A stretch of 64,000 bases of DNA from Bog-473 sp963756025 (GCA_963756025.1 CAVWMF010000005.1:310001-374000), one strand, 5' to 3'. Shown: positions 19,399-28,681, counted from the first letter of the stretch. The notes: a model not told the origin generated them from the letters alone. Program-made: numbers and translations.

Positions 19399-20969
19399 TG
19401 CACCCTCTCCTCCGACCCGGCGGCGTGCGGGGCCTCGGCCAAGACCAGACCGGCGCCGGCCAGCTCCGCTTCCTCTTTCATGATCTCTTCGAGCTCTTTT
19501 TCCTCAGGCGTACCCGGGCCGGGACCGTGATCGACCATCCGGCCCGGCAGGAGGTAACTGAGGAGCGCGGTGGCGACGCAGATCCCGGCGGCGATCAGGA
19601 GGGTGTCCTCGAAACCGCTGACATTGGGCAGGGCCTGTCCCTTGGGAGTGTGTGCCATCAGGATCGCAGCACTCACCGCGCTCCCGAGTGTCAGGCCGAT
19701 GCTCCGCACCACCTGGTAGAAGCCCGTGGCGCTTCCCGTCTCGGTGCGCGCCACCGCCCGCACGATGAACCCCGGCATGGCGCCGGTGGTGAACCCGATG
19801 GCCAGTCCCGTGAGGCCAGCCGTCACGAAGGCCTCCCAGAGTGCCCGGTGCTCCAGGGCGAAGAAGACGGACGAGACGGCGAAGAGGAGCGAGCCCAGCG
19901 GGATCATGCTCCTGGGTCCGAACCTCCGCTCGTAGACGGCCAGGAGCTGGCTGGCCAGGAAGCTGCACAGCGACAGGGGGAGGAGGACGAGGCCCGAGAC
20001 CACGATGGAGGCCCCGAACCCGTAACCCCGGGCTACGGGGATCTGTACGAACACGACGAGGCTGGGAATGAGGATGTACATGGCGACGCTGATGAAGAAG
20101 CCGGACACATCGGCGGTCAGCACGGCGCGGTGGCGGACCTGGCGCAGATCGACCAGTGGATCGGCGAACCTGAGCTCGTAGGGTATCCATAGCGCGAGCA
20201 GCACGACGGAGGCGGCCATGATCCCCAGGGACCGGGCGGACGTCCACCCCCACCCTCCGCCCTCACTGAGCACCACCGAGAGACCGACGACGACCAGGCT
20301 GAGCATGGCTGCGCCGACGGTGTCCAGTCGCCGGGAGGGGACGTCAGAGCGGCGGGGCAGGACCACGGCGGCGAGGACCAGAGCGCCGCTGACGGCGATC
20401 GCCCCGAACCAGTAGGCGGCACGGAAGTCCCAGGCCTGCGCGATCAACCCCGTGACGGGATACCCGAGACCGACGCCTATCGCCGTCGTGACCGACAGGG
20501 TGGCGATCGTCCTCCGGGCCCTGTCGGCGGGGAGGTGCCGGCGGGCAATGGCCATGGCGACCGGGAGGATGCCCAGGCCCACGCCCTGGAGGCCCCGCCC
20601 GATGAGGAGCTCGGCGAAGTTGCCCGAGATCGCCGCCACTACGCAGCCGGTGACGACGCAGGTGAGGGCGAACAGGATGACATCGCGTTGCCGGGGCCCA
20701 TCGGCGAGCCGGCCCATGACCGGTGTCACGAGTGCTCCGGTCAACAGGGTGATCGTCAGCATCCATTCCCCCGTGCTGAGTGACACGTGGTCGGTGCGGG
20801 AGAGCGTCGGGATGAGGGGAGCGCCCAGGCTCGAGACGACCGCCATGAGCGCACCGGCGGCCAGGAGGGTGGGCACGAGCAGCCGGGCGTGCTCGCGCGG
20901 GCCGACGATCCCTGCGCTGATCCCGGGCACTGCCGCCGACCGTTCCACTGCTCTCTTCTCCGTCGTCAT
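19395..20969 (-). CDS. MFS drug-efflux transporter (DHA2-like)
   Basis: Major facilitator protein with about 14 hydrophobic spans over 524 residues, typical of the DHA2 multidrug family. Motif A appears as GRLADGPRQRDV near residue 85, and an Arg/Gly motif B as IGRGLQGVGLG. A charged tail (EEKELEEIMKEE) follows the last span. ATG 20969 is preceded by another in-frame TTG (20972). The operator-like palindrome begins only about ten bases upstream of the ATG, so the message may have a very short leader. Co-transcribed with the TetR gene. Substrate unknown. Confidence 0.9.
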   Translation of the reverse strand: MTTEKRAVERSAAVPGISAGIVGPREHARLLVPTLLAAGALMAVVSSLGAPLIPTLSRTDHVSLSTGEWMLTITLLTGALVTPVMGRLADGPRQRDVILFALTCVVTGCVVAAISGNFAELLIGRGLQGVGLGILPVAMAIARRHLPADRARRTIATLSVTTAIGVGLGYPVTGLIAQAWDFRAAYWFGAIAVSGALVLAAVVLPRRSDVPSRRLDTVGAAMLSLVVVGLSVVLSEGGGWGWTSARSLGIMAASVVLLALWIPYELRFADPLVDLRQVRHRAVLTADVSGFFISVAMYILIPSLVVFVQIPVARGYGFGASIVVSGLVLLPLSLCSFLASQLLAVYERRFGPRSMIPLGSLLFAVSSVFFALEHRALWEAFVTAGLTGLAIGFTTGAMPGFIVRAVARTETGSATGFYQVVRSIGLTLGSAVSAAILMAHTPKGQALPNVSGFEDTLLIAAGICVATALLSYLLPGRMVDHGPGPGTPEEKELEEIMKEEAELAGAGLVLAEAPHAAGSEERVQ

Positions 20970-20974
20970 CAATG

Positions 20975-20997
20975 GATGTCATCATATGATGTCATCA
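20975..20997. promoter_or_regulatory. Candidate TetR operator of the efflux operon
   Basis: Two direct copies of GATGTCATCA (20975-20984 and 20988-20997) overlap a 12-bp perfect palindrome CATCATATGATG (20980-20991). The region is AT-rich against a GC-rich background and lies just upstream of the transporter ATG. Position and symmetry fit the operator of the adjacent TetR gene. Confidence 0.65.
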
Positions 20998-21043
20998 AAC
21001 AATGATATTAGCCGGATTGTCTGACGGTGCGTCGCGGACCTGT

Positions 21044-21928
21044 TCAGGCGGCGCGGATCAGGGCCGCCAACCCGAGGCCGAACGGCACCATCACCCAGCC
21101 CCAGCGGACGGCGACGTTGACCACCCCGGACCGGAATCCGTAGAGCACGGCCTGCTGGATCGGGGTGAACGAAGGTGCGCTCAATGCGCTGAGGACGGAG
21201 ACGATGGCCAGCGGCGTGGAGGACGTGCCCACGGCGATGAGGAGGAAGTAGCCCACACGGACCCCGGTGAGCCACCCCCACCGACGGACGGTATGGGGCG
21301 GCGTCGGGACCGAAAGGTTGTGCGGATGCACGACGGATCCCGCGAAGAGTGCGGCGCCCGAGAAGGCGAGGAGCGGACCGGCCAGGGTCAGGATCTCCTT
21401 GGTGGAGGCGGGCGCAGGGCCCTCGAGGTGCAGAAGAAGCCCGATGACCAGCGCAAGGATCGGAGATTGGTCGACCCACGTGGTGGAGCGCCGCTGGCGT
21501 ATGGGCGCGTCACGTCGCATGAAGTGGACGCTCACGCTGTTCTGCGCCACGTTGGCGGAGTTGGCCAGCACGGCGATCATCGCCCCCGCCGATCCGGCGA
21601 ACGCGGTGGCGACCGGCACCACCCAGAACCCGCTGTTGGGACCGACGGCCCAGGACTCGAGCATCGCCTCCCCCGTGCTGCGCACTCCCTTTGTGGCGAC
21701 CGCAGCCACCAGAAGAACCCACAACGCCCCGGCCAGAAGGAGCGGGCCGACCAGCTCCCCCAATGACGTCAATCGCCAGGCGGCCACCAGCGAGAGCGTG
21801 GCGGAGGTCAGCAGGATCTGCACCCGCAGCACGACCGGCCAGGTCACCTGAATCCGGCCACCCCGCCGCGAGGCGAACCAACCGATCAGACCCCCGGCGA
21901 TGAAACACAGGAGGCTGAGCACGTGCAC
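21044..21928 (-). CDS. Membrane permease, possibly AEC (auxin efflux carrier) type
   Basis: 294 residues with about eight to ten hydrophobic spans and few charged loops. The order, with a motif GPNSGFWVVPVATAF in span four/five and a loop with FMRRDAPIRQRRSTTW in the middle, recalls the two-half AEC/bile-acid carrier fold. No diagnostic motif is certain. GTG 21928 is the start used; GTG 21922 is as likely. It shares strand with the efflux operon but is separated from it by the operator region and should have its own promoter. Substrate unknown. Confidence 0.6.
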   Translation of the reverse strand: MHVLSLLCFIAGGLIGWFASRRGGRIQVTWPVVLRVQILLTSATLSLVAAWRLTSLGELVGPLLLAGALWVLLVAAVATKGVRSTGEAMLESWAVGPNSGFWVVPVATAFAGSAGAMIAVLANSANVAQNSVSVHFMRRDAPIRQRRSTTWVDQSPILALVIGLLLHLEGPAPASTKEILTLAGPLLAFSGAALFAGSVVHPHNLSVPTPPHTVRRWGWLTGVRVGYFLLIAVGTSSTPLAIVSVLSALSAPSFTPIQQAVLYGFRSGVVNVAVRWGWVMVPFGLGLAALIRAA

Positions 21929-22032
21929 GATTGTGCCCGTTCCCGCCGCGGGCCCGTTCGGCCACCCCTTCCGGGGGTGGGAGTCGATCCTCCATTCCGG
22001 ACGGGACGATGAGGGAGGCGCCGCCGATGTTT

Positions 22033-22050
22033 AGGGAGTCTCCCTAGGGA
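22033..22050. promoter_or_regulatory. Overlapping small inverted repeats
   Basis: AGGGAGTCTCCCT (22033-22045) overlaps the perfect palindrome TCCCTAGGGA (22041-22050). It sits between the permease start (minus strand) and the small plus-strand frame at 22062, so it may be an operator; no cognate regulator is adjacent. Short repeats of this size also arise by chance in GC-rich DNA. Confidence 0.25.
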
Positions 22051-22061
22051 TTCGGGGCCCT

Positions 22062-22375
22062 GTGACCCTCACCATGGAAGTCGTGCAGATCATTGTGGAC
22101 ATCTCCTACGGCGAGGATGGACGAGCAGTCGGGACGCTCAGTGCGGCAGGTCACCCGCAGGCGCTGGCGTTCTCGGGGAACCTCGAATTTCTCGCCTTGA
22201 TCGAGAGGCTCTACCGGGACGGCACGGACACGACCGGCAACGTCTCATGTACAGCCAGAAGCAGGCCGACCTGGCCAAGGGTGCGGCACCAGCCGACTGA
22301 CCGCACCACACACCGCACCCGCATTCGACCGGGCGATGGCTCACCCACTCCGGCGGCGGCTTCGGGGACGCCCAC
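22062..22375 (+). other. Poorly coding stretch with a small possible frame
   Basis: From GTG 22062 (or ATG 22074) a frame reads MEVVQIIVDISYGEDGRAVG and continues to about residue 65 as a plausible small protein. It then turns into Arg/Thr/Pro-rich noise. At 22246 a different frame gives MYSQKQADLAKGAAPAD and a stop, which looks like the real end of some protein. The two halves suggest a small gene broken by a frame change, or remains of one. No function is recognised. Confidence 0.3.
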
Positions 22376-22379
22376 CGTG

Positions 22380-23020
22380 CAGCTGCTCGAGAATGTGCGG
22401 CTCGGCAGTCTCGGGGTCAACCTGCCGCCGGTGTCCTCACCGCGGCTTTCGGGGAGACTTCGGCCCAGGTCGGAAAGCAGCTCGTGTCGCACAGCACCGC
22501 GGCAGCACGCGGCACCGCGTTCGCCGCCGCCCAATTACGCGATCCCATCCGGCTCAAGCCGGTGAGCTTTCGTCCGCTACGGGCGAACACCGCGCTCGGC
22601 TCAGTGCCTTCTACGTGTCGCTGCTTGCCATGATGGCCGGCTTCTTGGGGGCCACCATCGTCGACCCCTCGCTCGACGGCGCACTCGGCTACGCCGCCAC
22701 GGAGCCGGGTGCCAAATCGAGACAGCGGCGACCCCTCCCGATTTTCACGGCGCGAGACGCTGCTCCTCAAGTGGTCGGTGGCGCTGGTCGTCGTCCCGCC
22801 GCTCGACGCTGCCATTGTCGGGGTGGCCGCCGGCATCCTGCGCATGGACGTCCCGGACACAGCGCTGCTCTGGGCCGTGATGACGTTGGCCTCGCTCGTG
22901 GTGGCCAGTGCCACGCTGACGTTGTTCGCCGCCTTCGGGTCGATCGGGCAGATCCTCGCCACGCCGGCCTCGTCCATCTCTCTTTGGCCTCTGGGAGAGG
23001 CACACTGACCGGCCGAGAGT
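22380..23020 (+). pseudogene. Relic of a YhgE/DUF3533-like membrane protein
   Basis: Pieces of one membrane protein lie in successive frames: GSLGVNL, then AGVLTAAFGETSAQVGKQLV to about 22590, then LSAFYVSLLAMMAGFLGATI (22600-22735), then TLLLKWSVALVVV to about 22955, and finally VHLSLASGRGT (about 22976-23010). Together they match the C-terminal membrane half of the YhgE/Pip/DUF3533 export family. The large N-terminal domain and the last span are absent. Frame changes go in both directions, unlike the +1-only shifts elsewhere, so this is a real dead gene. No other gene is visible in this stretch. Confidence 0.65.
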
Positions 23021-23100
23021 GACGGCGGTGTCAGGCCGGGGTGGATGTGACACCGCGGCGGAACGGGCCCTGGCCGAGTCCGCGCACCGGCCCGGACTGC

Positions 23101-23130
23101 TTACATGGGGCGACGATTGGGGAATACGCT
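23101..23130 (+). promoter_or_regulatory. Candidate promoter for the GT2-methyltransferase gene
   Basis: TTACAT (23101-23106) and TACGCT (23125-23130) are separated by 18 bases, about 40 bases before the ATG at 23171. The -10 fits the TANNNT pattern of actinobacteria. Support is positional only. Confidence 0.35.
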
Positions 23131-23170
23131 ACGGGCACGTTGTCGGCTTGAGTCAAGGGAGTACTGCAAC

Positions 23171-24595
23171 ATGGCGGGAGCCGAGAAGCAGAGGATCGGA
23201 GTCCTCGTGGTGGCGTACAACGCCGCGATGACCCTGGCCAAGGTCCTCGACCGGATACCCGTCGACATCCGCTCCGAGATCGAAGAGGTCATCGTCAGCG
23301 ACGACCACAGTCAGGACTCCACCTACCTGGTGGGCCTCGGGTACCAACAACTCTCCGATCTCCCGATCACCTTGATCAGACAAGAAGCCAATTTGGGCTA
23401 CGGGGGGAACCAGAAGGCGGGCTACAACCTGGCGATCGAACACGGGTTGGACATCGTCGTCATGCTGCACGCCGACGGTCAATACGCGCCGGAGTCCCTT
23501 CCCCAGATTCTCGCACCGTTGCTGGCGGGCGAAGCCGATGCCGTCTTCGGGTCACGCATGATGGTCAAGGGGGCCGCTCGGGGCGGGGGCATGCCGCTGT
23601 ACAAGTATCTGGGGAACCGGGTGCTGTCCCGCTTCGAGAACGCCACTTTGGGCACCGGACTGTCGGAGTTCCATTCCGGCTACCGCGCCTATTCGGTCAG
23701 CGCGCTGAAGCAGATCCCGTTCGAACGGAACTCGGACGGCTTCAACTTCGACACGCAGATCATCATTCAGCTCCACGATGCAGGTTTGCGCATCGCCGAA
23801 GTGCCCATACCGACGTACTACGGGGACGAGATCTGCTACGTCGACGGTGTCCGGTATGCGGCCGACGTCACCAAAGACGTGGTGGCCTACCGCTTGCAGA
23901 AGGCCGGATTCGGCGATGGCAGTCGCATCGCCCTCAACGACGAGTATCTGCTCAAGCCCAGCGAGGACAGCTCCCACGGGCGCATCTCCACCATGCTGAG
24001 CTCACGCCATCCGAGCCGGATACTGGACCTCGGGTGTTCGAGCGGCCTGTTGGCTGAGCGCCTACGCGCAATGGGCCACGAGGTCGTCGGGGTTGACGTC
24101 GCCGCGCTGGACGGCGTGAGGGAAAGAACCGATGCCTTCTACGAAGCGGACCTCAATGAGGGCATACCGGACGAGGTCGGCACCGGCTTCGACGTCGTAC
24201 TCGCCGCCGACGTCCTCGAGCACCTGGTCAACCCCGGTTTGTTCATGAAACTGATGCGCAACGTGATCTCGCCCGAGGGCTTGGCCATCATCTGTGTCCC
24301 GAACGTCGCGCACTGGTACCCGCGCTTCCGCTCCACCCTCGGCATGTTCGACTACGACCAGCGCGGGATCCTCGACTCCACGCACCTGCGCTTCTTCACC
24401 AGGCGCAGCATCCGCAAGATGGTCGAGCGCCAGGGCTATGCCGTACGACGCATCGAACCGGTCGGGTCGCCTTTCGACGCCCTTCAGGTCGAGGGAGCGA
24501 AAGGGCGTTGGCTGCGTCTGCTCGATCACCTCCTTTTGGCGTTCTGGCCCACGATGTTCGGCTATCAGTTCATCATCGAGGCGGTGCCAACCTGA
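23171..24595 (+). CDS. GT2 glycosyltransferase fused to a SAM methyltransferase
   Basis: One 474-residue protein with two enzymes. Residues 1-235 are a GT-A family 2 transferase of the dolichol-phosphate-mannose-synthase type: IGVLVVAYNAAMTL, the nucleotide-binding VIVSDDHSQDST, the DXD-like MLHADGQY, and FHSGYRAYS. Residues 275-474 are a class I methyltransferase: RILDLGCSSGLLAERL, then AADVLEHLVNPG. ATG 23171 follows AAGGGAG by about ten bases. The next gene is a GT-C-type membrane protein, so this enzyme probably makes a lipid-linked sugar donor, with the methylated product an open question. The methyltransferase half resembles the one at 17649-18638. Confidence 0.88.
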   Translation: MAGAEKQRIGVLVVAYNAAMTLAKVLDRIPVDIRSEIEEVIVSDDHSQDSTYLVGLGYQQLSDLPITLIRQEANLGYGGNQKAGYNLAIEHGLDIVVMLHADGQYAPESLPQILAPLLAGEADAVFGSRMMVKGAARGGGMPLYKYLGNRVLSRFENATLGTGLSEFHSGYRAYSVSALKQIPFERNSDGFNFDTQIIIQLHDAGLRIAEVPIPTYYGDEICYVDGVRYAADVTKDVVAYRLQKAGFGDGSRIALNDEYLLKPSEDSSHGRISTMLSSRHPSRILDLGCSSGLLAERLRAMGHEVVGVDVAALDGVRERTDAFYEADLNEGIPDEVGTGFDVVLAADVLEHLVNPGLFMKLMRNVISPEGLAIICVPNVAHWYPRFRSTLGMFDYDQRGILDSTHLRFFTRRSIRKMVERQGYAVRRIEPVGSPFDALQVEGAKGRWLRLLDHLLLAFWPTMFGYQFIIEAVPT

Positions 24596-24646
24596 GACTG
24601 CCCCTCCGCGCGTCGGACGCGCCGGTCATCGCGAGGGCCTGAGAGC

Positions 24647-27016
24647 TTGCTTCTCCTTCTTCCGATAGCCGTTCTCGGACTGCTTTGGCATCTTGTTTCT
24701 CGGAATCGACCGGCCTTGGGACTCTCGAGGCTGTCGCGCCGCGGGGCCTTGCTCGTGGCCTATCTCGTGTGGCAGGCCACTCTCCTGGCCATCACCGAAC
24801 TGTCGAGCATCGATGGTCATTTCACCCACGGCGTGCTCCTTGCGTCCTGGGTCGGCCTCCTGGTCGTCCTCGTCGCCGTGTCCTGGGCGGACATCCGCCG
24901 CCTGGTGCGGCATGTGTCGACCGGTCTCCACCCGGCGGCGGCGGCGAGAAGGCTGTTCGACCGTCTCGGCGCGGAAAACGTCGCCTGGCTCGTCGTCGTC
25001 GCCCTCATTCTGGGGGTCCTCGGCTATCTGGGCTGGTCGTTCCTCCCGTCGAACGGCGATTCTCTCGTCTATCACCTCGTGCGCGTCGAGCACTGGATCC
25101 AGGATCGAAGCATCCGCCCCTTTCCCGCGCAGTACCTGGCCCAGATTGAGCTCTCGCCACTCGCTGAATACAACCTGGCCCACTTCCATCTCCTCGCCGG
25201 CACCAATCGATTCGACGGGTATATGCAGCTCCTCGCCTGCACCGTCTGCCTGGCTGCCGTGTCAGAGGTGGCGCGCCTCTTGGGGGGATCGCGGTGGACC
25301 CAGGTGGTCGCGGTCGTCATCTGCGCCACCATTCCTTCGGGCGTTCTCCTCGCCACCTCGACCGAGAATGACTACTTCGCGGCAGCCATCGGGATCTGCA
25401 CGGTCTCGATCGCGCTGGCCTGGCCATCCGAGGGCAGGGTGTGGGTTCCCTCGTTGCTGCTGGGAATGGGGGCGGGTCTCTGTTACATGGCCAAGGGGAC
25501 GCTCCCTCTGCTCATGGGCCCGGTGATCGTCTTCATCCTTTTGCTGCACCTCGCCCGTGGAATTCAATTGCAAGGTGTCATCGCATCGGTCAAACGGTGG
25601 AGCGGCATCGTCGCCCTCGCCGCTCTGGCGATCGTGGCCATGGCCGTCCCGTTCGTGGAACAGAACATCTCGCTGTTCGGCAGCCCGATAGGCCCGGTGT
25701 CGCGCAGTACCCAGAGCACCAACCTCACTCCCGCCGCCGCCGCCGCCAATGTGGTCCGTAGTACGGCGGCGTTCTTCATGATGGGCAATGGGAAGAGTGG
25801 CGTGGAGACGGACATCAGCGAGGCGGTGCTCGGGCATCTCCACCATGTCTTTCTCTGGTTTCACATTGATCCCAACGACCAGAACTACGTGCTGGGCACG
25901 CAGACCGACGCGTTCGCCAAGGGTGACTACTCCGCCTGGGACCGGAGCCAGAACTCCAGCGCCGATCCCTGGCAGGTCATTCTCATCGTTGTCTCGGTGC
26001 CGATCCTGGTCGTGGCGTCGTTCCGCCGCCGCCGGGGGGCCCGGACGGCCTTGTTGATGGCGGCCGGGCTGACCGTGGGCTACCTGCTCTTCACCGGGAC
26101 GGCACGCTGGAGCGTGTTCAACGTCCGCTATCAGTTACCGCTTCTCGTGGCCTGGTCGCCAGTAATCGCTGTCGCTCTCTCCCGGTTGCCGAAGATGGCG
26201 ACGCGGATCGTCCTGGCCTTCCTGGTTCTCACCTGCATACCGCAGCTCTTCCAGAATATCGAGGAACCGTTCTCCCATCAGGAGTATGCGGCGAAATCAT
26301 TGTCCCCGTACTTTCTCGACACGATCGTCAAGAAATACGTCTCCGTCTCGAACGCGGAGTACACCTCCACCTCCAAGGTCATCGCCAACTCCTCGTGCCA
26401 TCGGGTAGGACTCGCGAATTGGATTCTCGTCGAGTATCCGCTGTGGGTGGGACTGCAATACGACGATTGGCACGGCGAGATCCAGGATGTGAACGTGCCG
26501 AACGTGAGCAGTCGCTTTGAGAACCCCGCATTCAAGCCCTGTGTCAACCTCAGGCAGGAGACGACGGCGTACGTCGGAACCGATAACGCCGAGGTGAATA
26601 TTCGGTTCGGTACCCTTGCACTCTCCATCGACCCGCAGGACGCGCAGTCGCTGCGCCTCCCCGTCGATGGGTTCGACAGCCACGTGGCCGGTGTCCGGGT
26701 GTTCCCGGGCGGAGGCTGGTCCCTGCCCGTGACCCCGGGCGCCCCGGTCCTGGCACAGTCGGGCTCGGTCTTTCTGTTCAGTTCTGTTCATCGCACCGTC
26801 CAGTTCCAACTCCGGAGTGCCGCGTCGGCAGCACCCGGGCCCGTCGTGATGAGTGCGCCGGCAGCCGGCTTGGCGCCGACCGCTGTAGTGCCGAACACCG
26901 ACGTCCCGCTCAACCTGTCGCCCGGCTTCACCGAGGTCCATGTGGCTCTCCCGGCCGGGTCGGCATCCTCCTTGCACATCGACGGGGTGGAGGTGCATGA
27001 GGGGCCGCCCGGGTGA
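24647..27016 (+). CDS. GT-C-like multi-spanning membrane protein
   Basis: 789 residues. The first 520 hold about 11-12 hydrophobic spans. The early periplasmic loop carries NGDSLVYHLVRVEHWIQD, which fits the acidic-loop signature of GT-C transferases that use polyprenyl-phosphate sugars (ArnT/PMT-like). The last 260 residues are soluble and likely extracellular, ending in a beta-rich region. TTG 24647 follows GAGGG. It lies 51 bases after the GT2 gene and is probably its partner: the GT2 makes the lipid-linked sugar and this protein uses it outside. No exact family is recognised. Confidence 0.65.
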   Translation: MLLLLPIAVLGLLWHLVSRNRPALGLSRLSRRGALLVAYLVWQATLLAITELSSIDGHFTHGVLLASWVGLLVVLVAVSWADIRRLVRHVSTGLHPAAAARRLFDRLGAENVAWLVVVALILGVLGYLGWSFLPSNGDSLVYHLVRVEHWIQDRSIRPFPAQYLAQIELSPLAEYNLAHFHLLAGTNRFDGYMQLLACTVCLAAVSEVARLLGGSRWTQVVAVVICATIPSGVLLATSTENDYFAAAIGICTVSIALAWPSEGRVWVPSLLLGMGAGLCYMAKGTLPLLMGPVIVFILLLHLARGIQLQGVIASVKRWSGIVALAALAIVAMAVPFVEQNISLFGSPIGPVSRSTQSTNLTPAAAAANVVRSTAAFFMMGNGKSGVETDISEAVLGHLHHVFLWFHIDPNDQNYVLGTQTDAFAKGDYSAWDRSQNSSADPWQVILIVVSVPILVVASFRRRRGARTALLMAAGLTVGYLLFTGTARWSVFNVRYQLPLLVAWSPVIAVALSRLPKMATRIVLAFLVLTCIPQLFQNIEEPFSHQEYAAKSLSPYFLDTIVKKYVSVSNAEYTSTSKVIANSSCHRVGLANWILVEYPLWVGLQYDDWHGEIQDVNVPNVSSRFENPAFKPCVNLRQETTAYVGTDNAEVNIRFGTLALSIDPQDAQSLRLPVDGFDSHVAGVRVFPGGGWSLPVTPGAPVLAQSGSVFLFSSVHRTVQFQLRSAASAAPGPVVMSAPAAGLAPTAVVPNTDVPLNLSPGFTEVHVALPAGSASSLHIDGVEVHEGPPG

Positions 27017-27053
27017 TGCCATTATGGGAGACTCTTGTTTCGTCAGTTCACTT

Positions 27054-27129
27054 GCCTGGGTAGCTCAGTCGGTAGAGCAGCGCACTCGTAATGCGCAGGT
27101 CAGGAGTTCGAATCTCCTCTCAGGCTCCA
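27054..27129 (+). tRNA. tRNA-Thr (anticodon CGT)
   Basis: Full cloverleaf, 76 bases with encoded CCA. The acceptor GCCTGGG pairs with CTCAGGC with one G-T pair. The D arm contains TAGCTCAGTCGGTAGAGC, the anticodon stem GCGCA/TGCGC encloses loop CTCGTAA with anticodon CGT, and the T arm is AGGAG-TTCGAAT-CTCCT. It reads ACG threonine codons. Confidence 0.96.
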
Positions 27130-27268
27130 GTTCACACGTTGCAGTTCGGAAGGTTCTGTACGAAGCCGTTCCGGGTGATCGCTTCGAAAACACCTGAGGC
27201 CCTCGCGACGAATGGCGCCCTCGAGAGGCGCCATTCGCTCGGACCGAAGGTCCTCGTTCATTTGTGAC

Positions 27269-27433
27269 TCACCATCGATAGAAACGGTGACTCCCGGCCG
27301 ACTCGCCGCGCCCGATCGCAGCTCCGACGAGCCACAGAACCAGCAGCACTGCCGCCACGACCCACAAAAGATGAGCGGTGAATCCGAGGCCAAAAAAGAG
27401 CAACACAAGCAAAAGTGCCAATACCAGTACCAT
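27269..27433 (-). CDS. 54-residue hydrophobic small protein
   Basis: Small membrane protein with two hydrophobic stretches (VLVLALLLVLLFFGLGF and LLWVVAAVLLVLWLVG), then a short GRGESAG and an HRFYRW end. This tail is typical of a widespread actinobacterial small hydrophobic family (lmo0937-like). ATG 27433 is preceded by a strong AAGGAG; the longer frame to 27568 overlaps the DUF6458 gene and is not used. It follows the DUF6458 gene by ten bases, on the same strand. Function unknown; such genes are often stress-induced. Confidence 0.75.
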   Translation of the reverse strand: MVLVLALLLVLLFFGLGFTAHLLWVVAAVLLVLWLVGAAIGRGESAGSHRFYRW

Positions 27434-27443
27434 CGTTTTCTCC

Positions 27444-27701
27444 TTACCTGTAGGTGTCTTCGCGTTGGACGACATTCCCTCTGCCGTCATCAATAACGGT
27501 GCGGCGTCTTCCCGTGCTCGCCATCGCCATTGCGATGAGCGCGAGGACGGCTCCGACCGCGCCCACAATCATCAAGATGATGCCGACGGTGTGCACATTG
27601 AAGCCGTGTTGCAGGGTGTTCACGGTCACCGCGAAACGCAGGACCGCCCCCACTGCGAAGACCACGATGCTTGTTGCGAAACCACTACCACTCACTGCCA
27701 T
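27444..27701 (-). CDS. DUF6458-family membrane protein
   Basis: 85 residues with two hydrophobic spans: an N-terminal one (VVFAVGAVLRFAVTV) and one in the middle (TVGIILMIVGAVGAVLALIAMAM). Then a basic RRRT, a DDGRGNVV-type turn and a short tail. This is the DUF6458 layout found across actinobacteria; its role is not known. ATG 27701 is preceded by a purine-rich GGGAG stretch. It heads a two-gene minus-strand unit with the small hydrophobic protein. Confidence 0.75.
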   Translation of the reverse strand: MAVSGSGFATSIVVFAVGAVLRFAVTVNTLQHGFNVHTVGIILMIVGAVGAVLALIAMAMASTGRRRTVIDDGRGNVVQREDTYR

Positions 27702-27945
27702 TGTCTCCCCTCCTTTTAGGGTAGGGATTGCCTACCCGCCTGAAGAGACGTCAAACAGGGAACGCCACAGCCCGCTGCGTTTTGCCTCGCCGACCTTGGG
27801 ATACGCGAGTTGCAATGACGATGACGGAGGTGCCACGCCGTCACGGGGCTTGCGCATGCAAGCGCCAGGTACACGCTGGTCTCCATGACGACGCGGGCTT
27901 CAACTACCCGCGCAGCGGCACCCCAGAGCCGAGAACCCTGGGAAG

Positions 27946-28617
27946 ATGCGACCGATGCGAAAATGGATGGTGGCGCTTGCCGCGATAGCGGTCTTCGTCG
28001 TCGTTGGGATCGTCTATTTGGTGCATCGTTCCGATGAGATCGCCGCCTGCAGGCCGGTCCTCGCGATTCAAAAGGCCCAAGCTCGGCTCAACAGCGTAGG
28101 GAAACCACAACTCGTGGTCATTGGTGACAGCTATGCCGCAGGTGTCGGGCCCGCCTCCGTGTCGCAGTCCTGGCCGCGCCTCCTTACCGGATGGCACGTC
28201 TACGTCATTGCCCATGGCGGCGCAGGGTTCACGAAGCCCGGGTGCGGGGGCGGCCAGTTCGGCGACGAGGTTTCCGCTGCGATCATGCGGAAGCCGACGA
28301 AGGTTGTCATTGAAGGTGGACTCAATGACCAGGCCGGGCTGTCGTCCATCAAGAGCGACGCAGATGCGGTGCTCGCCCGCTTCCCACGCGGCGCCGCCGT
28401 CGTGGTCGGTCCGGCGAGTCCGCCCTCGGAGCGCCTGTCCACGCTCATGATCATCGATGGCGACCTGAAGTCTGCGGCGGTGACGCATGGAGATGCCTAC
28501 GTGACGCTCCTCGGCGTGCTGAGTCCCTCGGACTTCAACTTCCTTCATCCGTCCGCTGCGGGCGAAATCGTCATTGCACGATCGGTCCAAGCTGCTCTGG
28601 GACCCCCGGCCAATTAG
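27946..28617 (+). CDS. Secreted or anchored SGNH/GDSL-type hydrolase
   Basis: An N-terminal signal or anchor (WMVALAAIAVFVVVGIVYLV) is followed by an SGNH hydrolase domain of about 180 residues. Block I is VVIGDSYAAG with the nucleophile Ser, block III is EGGLND, and the catalytic Asp/His block is DFNFLHPSAAG. 223 residues. Likely an esterase or acetyl-hydrolase acting on the cell envelope or outside it. Two ATGs, 27946 and 27955, are possible. It follows a 240-bp gap with no gene seen. Confidence 0.82.
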   Translation: MRPMRKWMVALAAIAVFVVVGIVYLVHRSDEIAACRPVLAIQKAQARLNSVGKPQLVVIGDSYAAGVGPASVSQSWPRLLTGWHVYVIAHGGAGFTKPGCGGGQFGDEVSAAIMRKPTKVVIEGGLNDQAGLSSIKSDADAVLARFPRGAAVVVGPASPPSERLSTLMIIDGDLKSAAVTHGDAYVTLLGVLSPSDFNFLHPSAAGEIVIARSVQAALGPPAN

Positions 28618-28681
28618 GGCCAGAGGCCGGGGTTCACCATGCCCAGCTCATAAGTCCTGGTCAGGGCCATTACGGCCGTAA

